Shown: piece after piece, positions 21,901-33,450 of the stretch
How positions within the stretch are numbered: position 1 is the first letter of the stretch
Layout: each line of letters opens with the position of its first letter
From: Eremomyces bilateralis CBS 781.70
Lineage: Eukaryota > Ascomycota > Dothideomycetes > Eremomycetales > Eremomycetaceae
NCBI RefSeq assembly: GCF_010015585.1
Contig: NW_022985068.1
Span: forward strand, 1,309,406 to 1,373,405
Length of the DNA: 64,000 bases
Reading direction: 5' to 3'
The notes under the pieces: model-generated
The model's input: only the letters and a program-made list of their open reading frames with translations
Databases searched by the model: none
Told to the model about the DNA's origin: nothing
Program-made: the position numbers and the translations under genes

Positions 21901-24900
21901 CACCTTCCGCGACAACGCGCACGTCCCCCCCGCCAAGCTCGCCATCATTCCCCCCGTCGTCAAGGGCGACGAGAACGCCCACGCCCAATTCGCCTTCGGC
22001 ATCCATGACGCCGAGAAGATCGTCGGCCCGGACTTCGACCGCTTGAAAAAAGCTCTGACCCCCGCGCAGCGCGTCGGCGCGGCCAAGCTGCTCGACGACG
22101 CCCGTCAGGACGCGTTGAAGGCAATCGACGAAGCCAAAGCGGTCAAGGAGCAACGCGACGTACGCATCCGATCAGCGGCCGCCGCTGCCCTCGTGGCGGC
22201 GAGCTTGTTGCCGAAGCGGCCGTCGTTGACGATTAAAGCGCTGATGGACAGTGTCAAACGGGAGGAGAACGGCGAGCTGCAGCGACGGAGCGCGGGCGCG
22301 GTGGCGCGGCTGGTGCAGCAGGTCGGTGCGACGGGCAAGCGGGCGATCGTGGAGAAGGTGGTGGGCAACCTCGTCAAGTTCGCGTGCATGGAGACCGCGG
22401 AGACGCCCGAGTTCCTCCCGAACAAGGGTGTCGGCGCAGGAATTCTGAGCCTGCGGAAGGAAGAAGACATCCGCGACCATCCGGACGCCGCGCGGTTCGA
22501 GCGCGAGGCGAAGGCAGCAAAGATCACCCGTCGTGGCGCGAAGGAGGCCCTGGAGCAATTGGTCGTCATGTTCGGCGCGGATCTGTTCGACAAGCTCCCC
22601 GTGCTGCGGTCGCTGATCGAAGACCCGGTGCGTCGCGCGTTTGGCGAGGTGGAGCTGCCAGGGGAGATATTCAGCGATGACAGCACGTTCGGGCAGGAGG
22701 TCGTCGACGGCCTCTCGACGCTGCGTGCGCTCGTCCCGAAATTCGACGCCGCGAACCTCGCGTTCGTGAAGGCGCTGTTCCCGCTCCTGTCGCGCGCGCT
22801 GCAATGCAACCTCGCGGTGCTGCGGTACGCGGCGGCGAAGTGCTTCGCGACGATCTGCAGCGTGATGACGGTGGACGGGATCACGACGCTGGTGGAGGAG
22901 GTGTTGCCGTGCTTGAACAACGCGTTGGACGTGCATTGTCGGCAGGGGGCGATTGAGTGTGTGTACCATCTGATCCACGTCATGGAGGACGGGATCCTGC
23001 CGTACGTGATCTTCCTGATCGTGCCGGTGCTGGGCCGCATGAGCGATTCGGACAACGACGTGCGGCTGATCGCGACGACGACGTTCGCGCACCTCGTCAA
23101 ACTCGTGCCGCTGGAGGCCGGCATTCCCGATCCGCCCGGACTGAGTGAGGAGTTGCTGAAGGGCCGGGAGCGCGAGCGGAAGTTCATGGCGCAGATGCTG
23201 GATGCAAAGAAGGTGGAGCCTTTCGAGATCCCCGTCGCCATCAAGGCGGAGCTGCGCAGCTATCAGCAGGAGGGCGTCAATTGGCTGGCGTTTTTGAACC
23301 GATATCATCTGCACGGCATCCTGTGCGACGACATGGGCCTAGGGAAGACGCTGCAGACGCTGTGCATCGTCGCGAGCGATCATCATCTGCGCGCGCAGGA
23401 GTTCGAGAAGACAGGGAGCTCGGACGTGCGCCGGTTGCCGAGCTTGATCGTCTGTCCGCCGACGTTGTCAGGGCATTGGCAGCAGGAGATCCGGACTTAC
23501 GCGCCGTTCTTGACGAGCGTGGCGTATGTGGGGCCGCCGGCGGAGCGGGCAAAGGTGCGCGCCCAGCTGAAGGGCGTGGACATCGTGATCACATCCTACG
23601 ACATCTGCCGGAACGACAGCGAGATCCTGGCGCCGATGAACTGGAACTATTGCGTGCTGGACGAAGGGCATTTGATCAAGAACCCGCGCGCGAAGACGAC
23701 GTTGGCGGTGAAGAGCCTGCTAAGCAACCATAGGCTCATCCTCTCCGGCACGCCGATCCAGAACAACGTGCTGGAACTGTGGTCGCTCTTCGACTTCCTC
23801 ATGCCAGGGTTCCTCGGCACCGAGAAGGTGTTCCAGGATCGCTTCGCCAAGCCCATCGCGGCGTCCCGGTTCGCCAAATCCTCCTCGAAAGAACAAGAAG
23901 CCGGCGCGCTCGCCATCGAGGCGCTCCACAAGCAAGTCCTCCCGTTCCTCCTCCGGCGCCTCAAAGAAGAAGTCCTCAACGACCTTCCCCCCAAGATCCT
24001 CCAAAACTACTACTGCGACCTCTCCGACCTGCAGCGGAAGCTCTTCGAGGACTTCTCCAAGAAGGAGAGCCGTGCCCTCACCGAGAGCGCCGGCCGCGCC
24101 GACAAGGACGCCAAGCAACACATCTTCCAGGCCCTCCAGTACATGCGCAAGCTCTGCAACTCCCCGGCCTTCGTCATGACCGAGAAGCACAAGGCCTACG
24201 CCGCCACCCAAGGCTACCTCGCCAAGCACGGCACCTCCCTCCGCGACCCCGTGCACGCCCCCAAGCTCACTGCACTGCGTGACCTCCTCGTCGACTGCGG
24301 CATCGGCGCGTCCGACGCCGCCCCCAATGGCGCCAACCACGCCGCTAACGGCGCGAACGGCGACCTGCTCATCAGCGGCGGCGACGCCGTCTCGCAGCAC
24401 CGCGCCTTGATCTTCTGCCAGATGAAAGAAATGCTCGACATGGTGCAGAACGAGGTGCTCGCAAAGCTTCTCCCCTCCGTCACCTACATGCGGCTGGACG
24501 GTAGCGTGGAGTCGTCGCGCCGCCAGGACATCGTGAACAAGTTCAACGGCGACCCCAGCTACGACGTGCTGCTGCTGACGACGGCGGTGGGCGGGCTGGG
24601 GCTGAACCTGACGGGTGCCGATACGGTCATCTTCGTGGAGCACGATTGGAACCCGCAGAAGGATCTGCAGGCAATGGATCGGGCGCATCGGATTGGGCAG
24701 AAGAAGGTGGTGAATGTGTATCGGATCGTGACGCGGGGAACGTTGGAGGAGAAGATTTTGAAGTATGTTTTTTCTTCCTTTCCTGATTTCCCCTTCAATT
24801 CCCCTCTTCTCTTATTTTCGCTTTCTTTTCGTATCAAAGATCCGTCCGACTAACATATATCCCAAAGCCTCCAACGCTTCAAAATCGACGTCGCCTCCAC

Positions 24901-25189
24901 CGTTGTCAACCAACAAAACGCCGGCCTCGCCACCATGGAAACCGACCAGATCCTCGACCTCTTCAACGTCTCCTCTAGCTCCGGCGATGCGGCGCCGGCG
25001 CTCCCGGGGCCCGAAAACGGCGACAACGGACCCCCCGGAATCACGGAGGAAGACGCAGTTGACGCGACGGGCGAGGTGCGGAAGGATGGGAAGCGCGGGT
25101 ACCTGGACGAGTTGGGAGATCTGTGGGACGAGCGACAGTATGAGGAGGAGTACGATATCAATTCGTTCTTGGCGAGTATGAAGGGCTGA
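18911..25189 (+). CDS. MOT1: TATA-binding-protein-associated factor Mot1 (Swi2/Snf2 ATPase)
   Basis: Four exons, 18911-18921, 19127-19144, 19252-24762 and 24868-25189, give 1953 aa. The first two exons are tiny (11 and 18 nt) and together encode MASRLDRLVT, leading into LLESGSTQLIRNTAAQQLADV, the canonical Mot1 N-terminus. About 1200 residues of HEAT repeats, which grip TBP, precede a Snf2 ATPase: CDDMGLGKTLQTL (Walker A, about residue 1370), LDEGHLIKNP (DEGH, the Mot1 variant of DEAH, about 1479), SGTPIQNN and MDRAHRIGQKK (about 1818). The C-terminus joins across intron 3 as KILNLQRFK and ends with the conserved SFLASMKG. Mot1 uses ATP to remove TBP from DNA and redistribute it among promoters; it acts in the nucleus. 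A Gly/Asn/Ala-rich insert sits near residue 1700. Confidence 0.97.
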
Positions 25190-25847
25190 GATGGTGGGTG
25201 GGTCACGGCTCATGACACGTCATGATGGGTTTTGTACGATAGGACAGACATCACGGATGCGCGAAGGGTTTGGGGGTTGGGGTAGGATTCATTAGTAGAG
25301 AACTCGGTGACTCATGGTCGATCCATATAGGGTCGACTTGGATGGACGGCTGCGGAGCCTGGCATTTTGGAGTCTCGTCCAGGGCGGACATGGGGATATC
25401 AAGACGTCGCATCGACGCGCATTCTTCGCCTGCGGAAACGACGGCGCACCCTTTCTCGGTTTGTAGCATCGATTAGCGAAACATCTTAACCCGGCGTTGG
25501 TGAGATGGGTGGAAAAACCACGTCTCTTCATTCTCGTTCGTGAGATGCAATTGGCGCTGTACAATACACATTCCAATGCTTCTCGGTTTGTTCTCTCTCG
25601 ATCCGTGAGAAACAGTGGCCCAACATGAAGGCTCAGCGATCCCTGTTCCCCGGCGCGGATTGAAAAAAAGGCATCCATCGTGTCCCGTCCGGCGTCTATG
25701 CAGATGCAGATGGTATCAATCCCGACTGACAGCAAAGAAAACATGGCCAAGATATATCATCCTCGTCTAGCAGATCCCAATTCCCAAACACAGGACACCA
25801 AGAAATGCGGACATCGATCCTCACTCGACACGTGAATCCTCCCCATC
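25190..25847. other. Convergent 3' flanks of MOT1 and the acyltransferase gene
   Basis: 658 bp between two convergent stop codons. A minus-strand open frame of 152 codons runs through it but resembles nothing and has no promoter context, so it is left out. Confidence 0.5.
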
Positions 25848-27048
25848 CTATCGCATGCTCATCCCCGTCGACTTCACATTCCCATTCCGCCCATTCATCA
25901 CCTTCTCACTCACCACCTCCCTCTCTACCCGCCCATTCCACCGCTCCCCCAACCGCGTCAACTCCTCAATCTCTCTCAACATCCCCTCTCTCACCCTCTC
26001 CATCAACGCCCCCACATCCTCCTGCCCCAACCCCCTCGTCTCCACCGGCTCCATCACCCGCACAGGAATCCTCCCCGCGCGGAAGATCTGCCGCCGCACG
26101 TCCACGACGTTCGCGTAGTTCGCCACCGCGACGGGGACGATGGGCACCTGCGCCTGCACGGCAAGGTGGAAGGCGCCCTTTTTGAAAGGGAGCAGCATCG
26201 CGTGGTCTGGGTACGAGCGTGTGCCTTCGGGGAAGATGAAGACGGATTGGCGGTGCACGCGCATCGTGTGGGCGGCGCCATCGAAGGCGGCGATGGCGGA
26301 TTGGCGGTTGGCGCGGTCGATGAAGACGGTTTTGGAGAGGGCCACTGGGTAAGGGGGTTAGCGTGGGGTCATCCAGAGCGTCGGGTGGTTTTCGAGTGGG
26401 ATCAAAGAGAAGTGAACGGGCAATTATAATCAAAGGCTCAACTGGACTTGCGCCAAAGGGAAGAGGGGAGAAGAACTCACTAAACCATCCCAAAAACGGA
26501 TACCACATCAAACTCCGCTTGCTGGTGACGCTGCAATACTTCGGAAACATAGCCCCCAGCATCAAGATATCCAGCTCCGACTGATGGTTCCCCAAAAACA
26601 CCGCCGGCCGCGTCCCGTTCAGCCAGTCGTCTCCCTTCCCATCCTCCCGCACCTCTTTCCCTCCGTTCGCATTCAGCACCTCGAACCAGATCCCCGTGCT
26701 CAGCCCCATCATCCACTTGAACGCGCGGGCGGTCGTCCATTGCGACAGGCCGCCGAGGCCGAAGAGACGGAGGAGGATGGAGGAGATGGCGCCGTAGGAG
26801 GCAGCGACGATGAGGAGGAGGAGGGAGGTGAGGAGGCCGGCGTAGAATTTGAAGGGGTCGGAGTGGACGATGGGGGGGAGTTCGGGGGAGGGGCGTTTGG
26901 AGAGGGAGCCGTTGGAATGAGTGGGTGAGGGGGAAGGGTCGAGGCGGCGGGACATGGCGTTGGTGATGAAGGAGAGGAGGTGGAGGAGGGCGATGATGAG
27001 GAGGGAGAGGGTGAGGAAGACGACAAGGGGGGCGAGGAGGTTGGCCAT
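25848..27048 (-). CDS. SLC1: 1-acyl-sn-glycerol-3-phosphate acyltransferase (PlsC family)
   Basis: Two exons, 27048-26481 and 26344-25848 (136-bp intron, phase 1), 354 aa. It adds an acyl chain to lysophosphatidic acid to make phosphatidic acid in ER or lipid-droplet membranes. The N-terminus has a membrane segment (residues 5-30) and a second one at 70-95. The acyltransferase motifs are in order: FLGNHQSELD (NHx4D, about 155-160), YPFLGWFMALSKTVFIDR (motif II, spanning the intron) and FIFPEGTRS (motif III, about 227-233), then VPIVPVA. Orthology to yeast SLC1 rests on these motifs and length; a different PlsC-type substrate is possible but less likely. Confidence 0.9.
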
Positions 27049-28231
27049 GGTGAGGGGTGGATATGGAGGGTGGAGGAGAAGGAAGAGGAGGAGGAGGGCC
27101 TCAGAAGGGGTTTATGGAGTGGGATCGAGGGCGTACTCCGAAGTTCGGGGAGCGGTTCCAAAAGCGTCAGTTCGGAGTATGCTGTGTAGCGATGGTGTCA
27201 ATGGATCGGCGTCCGGGCCTACAACCATCGACGGAGCAATCAATAAAGGGGAGTGACTTCTCTCGTTGACTGGATTCCTCGCGGAGAGAACGAGACGGGT
27301 CAACTCATGGAGAGAGAAGAGACAAGATGAGAAGTTACATGTAAAAAAAAAACCGCGGTGATGCTGGGGGGTTGGTGGTGGAACGGGAGCGGAGGAGTAA
27401 ATGGGCTATGGAGAGTGGAGAGTTTCACATGAAGACGAATTTGGCGGGGTGAAGTCATTGATGCCTGAGGCCCTAAGGCTGAAAGGAGTGATCAGCCGCC
27501 AATCATCATGTGCAAATATCAGATGACCCCATGGAACTATTTCCATCAATCACAGAGGAGGGATTTGCACTCCACAACCATGTCACGTGCATGCCACATT
27601 CCCAGATCATCAGTTTTGTCCAGAGAATCAAGATCAAGATGCGTATGATACCATCCAAGGGATCCAGAAACTAGAAGAGAGATCTCGACTCTATTCCGTA
27701 CTAATACACGTACCATCTAAGTTATATATAATACTGTTAAAGAAAGGATTCCGGGTCTGTCCAACCAACCCCAGTCCGCCAACGAAGTCGGGATGCTTTT
27801 GAGAGTATAAGTACAACCAATAATACAAAAAAGTAGAAACGCAACTATCTGCGCTATGGCAGGTATATATATATGAACAGGGTCCTTTTCCATGCCCTGT
27901 AGACCGAGATAATAATAAGAGTGGTGAGTGTGGAAAGATGTTCCCCGTTGTTGTACAGTGTGCGGTTGAAAACAAGAAGAAAGATATCCGTCCAAAGGGG
28001 GACTGGATCCAATTGCGCCGATGCTGAATGCTGTCCGTTCATTCGGGAACCAGAGATGCAACGCCCGGGATGGGAGAGACTCGTGAAAGCAACCATACGG
28101 AGCGGAAGGAGACCACAGAATATTGTACAGGGAGAGAGGAACAAGACGGATGGAACAAGTGAGGAAGAAACAACGCGACCACCAATCGAAAAGAAAAGAT
28201 ACGACATTCAGAACCCTCGTCGTTCTACCTC
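27049..28231. other. Intergenic region between acyltransferase and CLU1 genes
   Basis: 1.18 kb: promoter of the acyltransferase gene on the left, 3' flank of CLU1 on the right. Minus-strand frames at 27717-28235 look like chance translations of untranslated sequence. No RNA gene recognised. Confidence 0.5.
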
Positions 28232-31200
28232 TCACCTCTTCCCCCCTCTCGCCTTCGGATTCCCCCGCCCTCGCCCCCCCTTCTTCCCCGTCTTCTTCGA
28301 ATCCCCCTCAATATACTTCACCAGCTCATCGATCGTCCGATTCCCCAACGATGACCCCGCCACCCCCTCCGTCGACGGCCCCGCTTCCCCGGGCCCTGCC
28401 GCCGCCGAGTTGACCCCCACCCCGCGCTGCCGCGCAGTCAGCATCGGGAGGGAGCGGAGCCCGGCCCCTTGTAGCATCTTGACGGCGCGCGCGCTCTTGA
28501 CGGCGTTGGCGGTGAAGAACTCGAGGTAGTGCTGCGCCTCCTTGGTGCGGGTGTCGTCCTTCCCGCAGACGTTCTCAAAGACGTGGCGCGCGTCGCGCAT
28601 CTTGTTGACGGCGGCGTGCGTGTTGCCCTGGAGGGCGAGGTTGTGCGCGAGCTGATAGGTCAGCGCGGCACTGCTGATGGATTGGTCGGTGAAGTAGAGG
28701 CTGGAGAAGTGGAGCGCCTGGTGTAGCCATGCGATCGACGCCGGGTAGTGCTCCTGGTTGCCGGCCATGACGGCGAGGTTGGTGATGGCCGTGATGGCGT
28801 CGGGGTGGTCGAGGCCGTGGATAACCTTCCAGAGCTCGAGCGCATGAAGGATGAGGCGGACGCCTTTGGCACCGTTGCCGGCGCTGTGCTCGTGGATGGC
28901 GTAGTTGAGATACGCTTGCAGGGTCTCGACGCTATCGACGCCGAGGGTGCGTTCGGCAATGATGACCGCTTTGCGGGAGAGCTCCAGCGCGGCGTCCTTG
29001 TCGCCGATGTTGCCCAGGAGACTCGACAGGTTAATATAGATGCGGGAGCATTCCGGGTGGAGGATCCCGTAGATCTGCTCGTACAGGGAGAGGGACTCGT
29101 AGATGAGCTCGAGACCGAGTTGCTTTTGCCCGGTGCTAAGGGACATCTGGCCGCCTGCGAAGGCTTCCTCGGCGAGCGCAGACTGTTTTCGTTAATATCG
29201 ATGATCGTCATGAAAAGTGGAATGTACTTACCCTTGGAGATGCCTCCTTGACGACCGGCACAAAGTTCAACACGTTCTCCGCATGGAACGTCTGCACCAC
29301 CTTTGCTGGCACGATGCAGCTTGCCGCAGTATTGTCCTGGTTCTTCTTCTTCTTCTTGCCACCAGTACTAGCGCTCGACGGCTCGCAAACCTCCTTGGAC
29401 ATCCCCTCTCGCCTGAAAATGTATTCCTTCGCTTCCAGCTGCAGACCCAGCGTCAGCGCAATCTCTCGGAGCTGCGAGAACGGCGTCTTCGCGATGATTG
29501 GTCCGCTCCAGTTATACTTGAAGCGCATCTCGATCTCCTGCTCGAGCTCTGTGAGCAGCGATTCCGGCGTGGTCGCCTCGAATGAGAAGTCCGCATCGCT
29601 GAACATCTTCTTAACCTCCGCATTCGCCTCGGGGACGGGCTGGGCGTTCACCTCGGCGCCCAGTAGGCAGTTGAGCAGGTGCGCCATGCACGCGGGCCCG
29701 AACACGGCGGGGAGGTTCCGCATCTTCTTCGCGGCGACGTGCTTGAACGCGCGCGTCACCATCTCCTGGCGGCAGAGCTGGTACAGGACCATGAGACGCG
29801 GAGCGCCGTCTTTCATGGCGACGCCGGTCAGCCGCGTGACGTGGCCGAGGTAGCGCATGTTAATGCCGCGGCGGTGGAGGAGCGCGGTTAGCGAGAGGCC
29901 GTCCATTGGGAAACCGGCGTCGACGGTGCTGTAGTCGGAGACCAGGCGAGGGATGACGTTGTCGACCAAGAACTTGCACGCCTCCCGCAGTCGGGCTTCG
30001 TCCTCCGCCATCTCTTCCTTCTCCGCATCAGTTCGCGGTTCCTGGCCGCTGAAGACATCGGGGTTGAGAAAGTGCTTCGAGATCATCTCCTCCGAAGCAT
30101 GCGCCTTCGCCTCGCCTTCGGCCTCCTCCTTTTTCTCTGCCGACTCCTCGTTTTCGGCCGGTTTCTCTTCATCGAGTGTGTCGCTTTCTGACTTGGTGGA
30201 TTCCTGATCCGCTTTGGCGTCATTCTTGGTTTCCGCCGAAGCAGCTTCCGCACCATTCGTTTCTTTCACAGCGGGGACCTCCGGCTTCTTCTCGGGAAGG
30301 ACCTTGTGTTTAATGTAGGATTCCACCAATTCGGCTCTCAAAGCCGCGACTCGGTGGGGGTAGTTCTTGCCCTTCGCTTTCGGCTTGGGCGTACTGTCCT
30401 CATCCAACTGGTTCTCTTCCCAATGGCGTTCGAGCCAGCACATATCCAGAGGCGTGATGCGGTACAGATCCAACACGTACTTGCGTCCGTCCGTCCCGAG
30501 GACGCCTTTCGTCTCGATGCTAGCTTCTAGATCGTGCCGCTTGCCTTTCTTGTCCCATACCGGGTGCGCCTTGACGAACATCTGCTTGGACAGCTGGCGG
30601 AACAGCGGCTCGAATGCCTCGTTCCTGGCAACGACATCTTTGCCCTCGACGCCACCATAATCGATGTTGTTCTCCTCCGGCTCACGCTGCTTGAAGATGC
30701 CTGGGACAATGCTTTGGCCTACGATCCGCTTCCCGAGGTAGTCTACCACGACGGTCCCGGCGGTGAAAAGCCCATTGATATCCAGCTGATTCACGGCACG
30801 CACCCCAGTGACGTCCTTGCCGACCACCACCCGGGCCGCCTCGTCGCCACCCTCGGTCGCAAACGTTCCGACCCCGTCGGCACCAAACGAATAGAAGATA
30901 TTGTTCCACACGAAGATCTGCGCGTCCTTCTGCTCGGTCGGGTTCAACGGCGCCAGCTCCCCGCGCGCGACCAGCACGGCGCCTTTGACGGCCGCCTCGT
31001 TGTAGTCGGCAAACAGCTTGGCGGTCAACCGCTCCCGGAACACGCGGTCCTGGACCGACTCGCGCGGCAGCTCGCGCGTGGATTGGAACTCCTCGTTCCA
31101 GTCGCGGAGCGTTTCGCTGCCGTCCGCGCCGCCGACCATGTAGGCTTCTTGCGAGCGGCTGATGTCCGGTTGGTATGTCGTGGTCGATGCGGCTGACGCG

Positions 31201-32257
31201 GGGACCAGCCAGGGGTTGGCGGGGAGGGCGTGCGTCAACGGATATAGGGAGATGGGGTCGCGGTCCGCGTTGGAGGTCTGGAGGGTGTCGAACGTGGATT
31301 TGAAAGACGGCGATACCTTCAGGAGCAGGGTCAGGAGGGAGTGCGAAAGGTAATCTTTCGGTGCCGCGCGTGGGCACGGGTCGAATCGGTTGGCAGTCGA
31401 CTTGTTCACGTAAAACCCGGAAACGTGGGACGTGATGCATAGTGATTCCCCCTCGTTGATCGTGAGTTGCAGGTAGAGGAGATGGCCTTGAGCGCGGAGG
31501 TAGTGCGGAGGTGGGCTCCACGGGGAGAGAATCAAGGATTTCAATGTCTGCGGTTGTGGTGTCTGCTCGGGTCGGAGCACGGCATGGACGTCTCCCTGGC
31601 TGGAGAAATCGTAGCCGGTAAGTTCCGTGTCATTCAAATGGGCCTTGAACTGCTCATCACTGGCTGGTATCGCAGTGGAGTTCTCCATGCCAGCAGACAT
31701 GACGCTGTCAAGGAGTGATACGCCAGCTTGGATGCCATGAGTCAGATCCGACTTCTCACTAGCCAGTCCTATCAACTCCTTGACCCGCAATGTGTGTAGT
31801 CGTGCGTCCTTCTCGGTGTATGGGTCCTCCTTGAGCTCGACGATGGAACCATTGTCAATGCCGGGTACTTCGGAGAGATCGATGAAGTCGTTGATACGTT
31901 TTCCGTCATGTTCGAGGTGGAAACAGGAATACTGCACGGCGTATGGTTGTTCGGAAATGATTTGGCGGAGGTCCTGGACCTGTTCTTGCTTGGCAACCTA
32001 GAGAAGTTCAGCGGCGATCTGTTGATATGGGTTTTCTCCAGCATACGGTGATGTCGGTCTCAAAAGGCTCATGCGGGAGCTTGATCTTCAATGCGAAGGT
32101 GTCTAGATTGACATCAGCAACGGATCACACGGGAACCATGCCAAATGATCTTCGTACCATGCACCACACCAGAGTGAGCGTCATCCTTAGATTCCTCCAT
32201 TTCGGAGTATGTTGGTGGAGGGTCGGCGGGTACTGGCTGTTGTGATACTGGAGGCAT
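28232..32257 (-). CDS. CLU1: Clustered mitochondria protein / eIF3-associated factor CLU1
   Basis: Four exons, 32257-32158, 32102-32047, 31997-29232 and 29182-28232, total 1290 aa, close to the family size. The N-terminal exons read MPPVSQQPVPADPPPTYSE then LKIKLPHEPFETDITVAKQ, the ubiquitin-like CLU-N region; then YSCFHLEHDGKRINDF and EDPYTEKDARLH. The central CLU domain is at about residues 310-570, followed by an acidic Lys/Glu linker and the p135 region (AGFPMDGLSLTALLHRRGINMRYLG). C-terminal tetratricopeptide repeats include LSLYEQIYGILHPECSRIY and AIHEHSAGNGAKG, and a Gly/Arg/Lys-rich tail ends the protein. CLU1 keeps mitochondria dispersed and binds mRNAs for mitochondrial proteins; it co-purifies with eIF3. 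Cytosolic. Confidence 0.96.
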
Positions 32258-33265
32258 TGCGGTGATTAGTTTCCGATGCAATTGATTCCAATACCAATGT
32301 CTCGGGGAGGATGTATCCAACTATGACAGAAAATCGCAACATACCAACACCGTTAGAATCATTGCCACCCATGTTTATGTTGTTTATATTGGAGTATGCA
32401 GTGTCGTCACGACCACGAGGCAAGCGCAACCGGTAGCGGATCTAATAGGAAAACGAAGGAGGGAAAGGAAGAGATAGACGATGCCAATGACGAGCGAACC
32501 GGAGGGTTTTTACAATTCTATATTATACAAGGAAAAGATCGAAGAAGACACGATGGTCGTTGTCCCAGGTCAATTGTACCAGGAAAGAAATAATGACAAT
32601 CTTGAATCTCGAGGCTGGAGATGCGGAAGGAAATTTTTGAGAGGGCCGAACTTTTTACTGCACCAAGGTTTTGTTTCCTACAGGCATTTCTACGGTAGCT
32701 TTCCCTGTTGGCTTGTTCTGTGGTCACTATCACTGGCTCTCTGTCCCATATTTCCCGTCAGTCCGAGAATGGGCCGGTTGTTACCTAGATGCCAAGGGTT
32801 GTCCCGTCCGATGCCGACGGGTTTCCGGCATCAGTCATCAGCGGAATCGATAGGTATGGGAGTAGAGAGGGAGAGCGAGCGAGTCAAATCAGGTTGCATA
32901 TGAAATTATGCGATCTAATATATACAGTCAAGTATTCCGTAAAGATATCGGATACAATACAGCTTACAAAGATTTCATCAATGACGCAGTAATATTCCCC
33001 CAAACACAACAGAAGGAGCGACTTTTCGAGGTTCGAGGGTCGAGGCTCAAAGGGAAGGCGCACGCGACTCGCGTAACTTTGCCACCCCCCTGTCTCTCTC
33101 TCTCTCACTGACTCTTGAGTCTTGGCTGATTACTCTCCCAATTTCTCCAGGAGATGGTGAGGTGCATGATTAGCAGCGATCGCAATTCCCCACCCCATAG
33201 TGACCACTGTATGTATTAGTGAGTGCTCTCAGTTATGCGAAGAATGAGAAACACGTCGCATTAAC

Positions 33266-33291
33266 ATTCATTTAAACCATTCATTTAAACC
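33266..33291. repeat. Two tandem copies of a 13-bp unit
   Basis: ATTCATTTAAACC occurs twice head to tail, about 160 bp upstream of the AAA-protein ATG. Confidence 0.7.
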
Positions 33292-33334
33292 AATTCGACA
33301 TAACCCTAAATACCATGGCCTTCAGTCCGTGGAC

Positions 33335-33350
33335 ACGCGCTTAAGCGCGT
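33335..33350. promoter_or_regulatory. Perfect 16-bp palindrome ACGCGCTTAAGCGCGT
   Basis: A perfect inverted repeat about 100 bp before the AAA-protein ATG. It carries an ACGCG core on each arm, the core of MluI-cell-cycle-box-type sites. It could be a dimeric transcription factor site; function is inferred from position and symmetry only. Confidence 0.4.
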
Positions 33351-33450
33351 TGCTTACCTGCGCGTTGGGACAAATCATCAAACACGCCGTCTTGGTGTCG
33401 CTGCGGGAACACTTGGCAAAGAGGGCCTCCCATCCGCTTAAACCGCCAGA

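Larger units (their letters stand above)
32258..33450. other. Divergent promoter region between CLU1 and AAA genes
   Basis: 1.19 kb with no recognised gene. It contains a tandem pair of ATTCATTTAAACC (33266-33278 and 33279-33291) and a perfect 16-bp palindrome at 33335-33350, both within 190 bp upstream of the AAA gene ATG. Confidence 0.55.

Noticed and set aside
25292-25750. 152-codon minus-strand open frame between MOT1 and the acyltransferase
   Set aside because: Lies in convergent 3' flanks, composition is irregular, no homologous motif or promoter context.
27717-28235. 172-codon minus-strand open frame just downstream of CLU1
   Set aside because: Sits in the expected CLU1 3' UTR; the peptide is irregular and unlike any family; several other frames overlap it.
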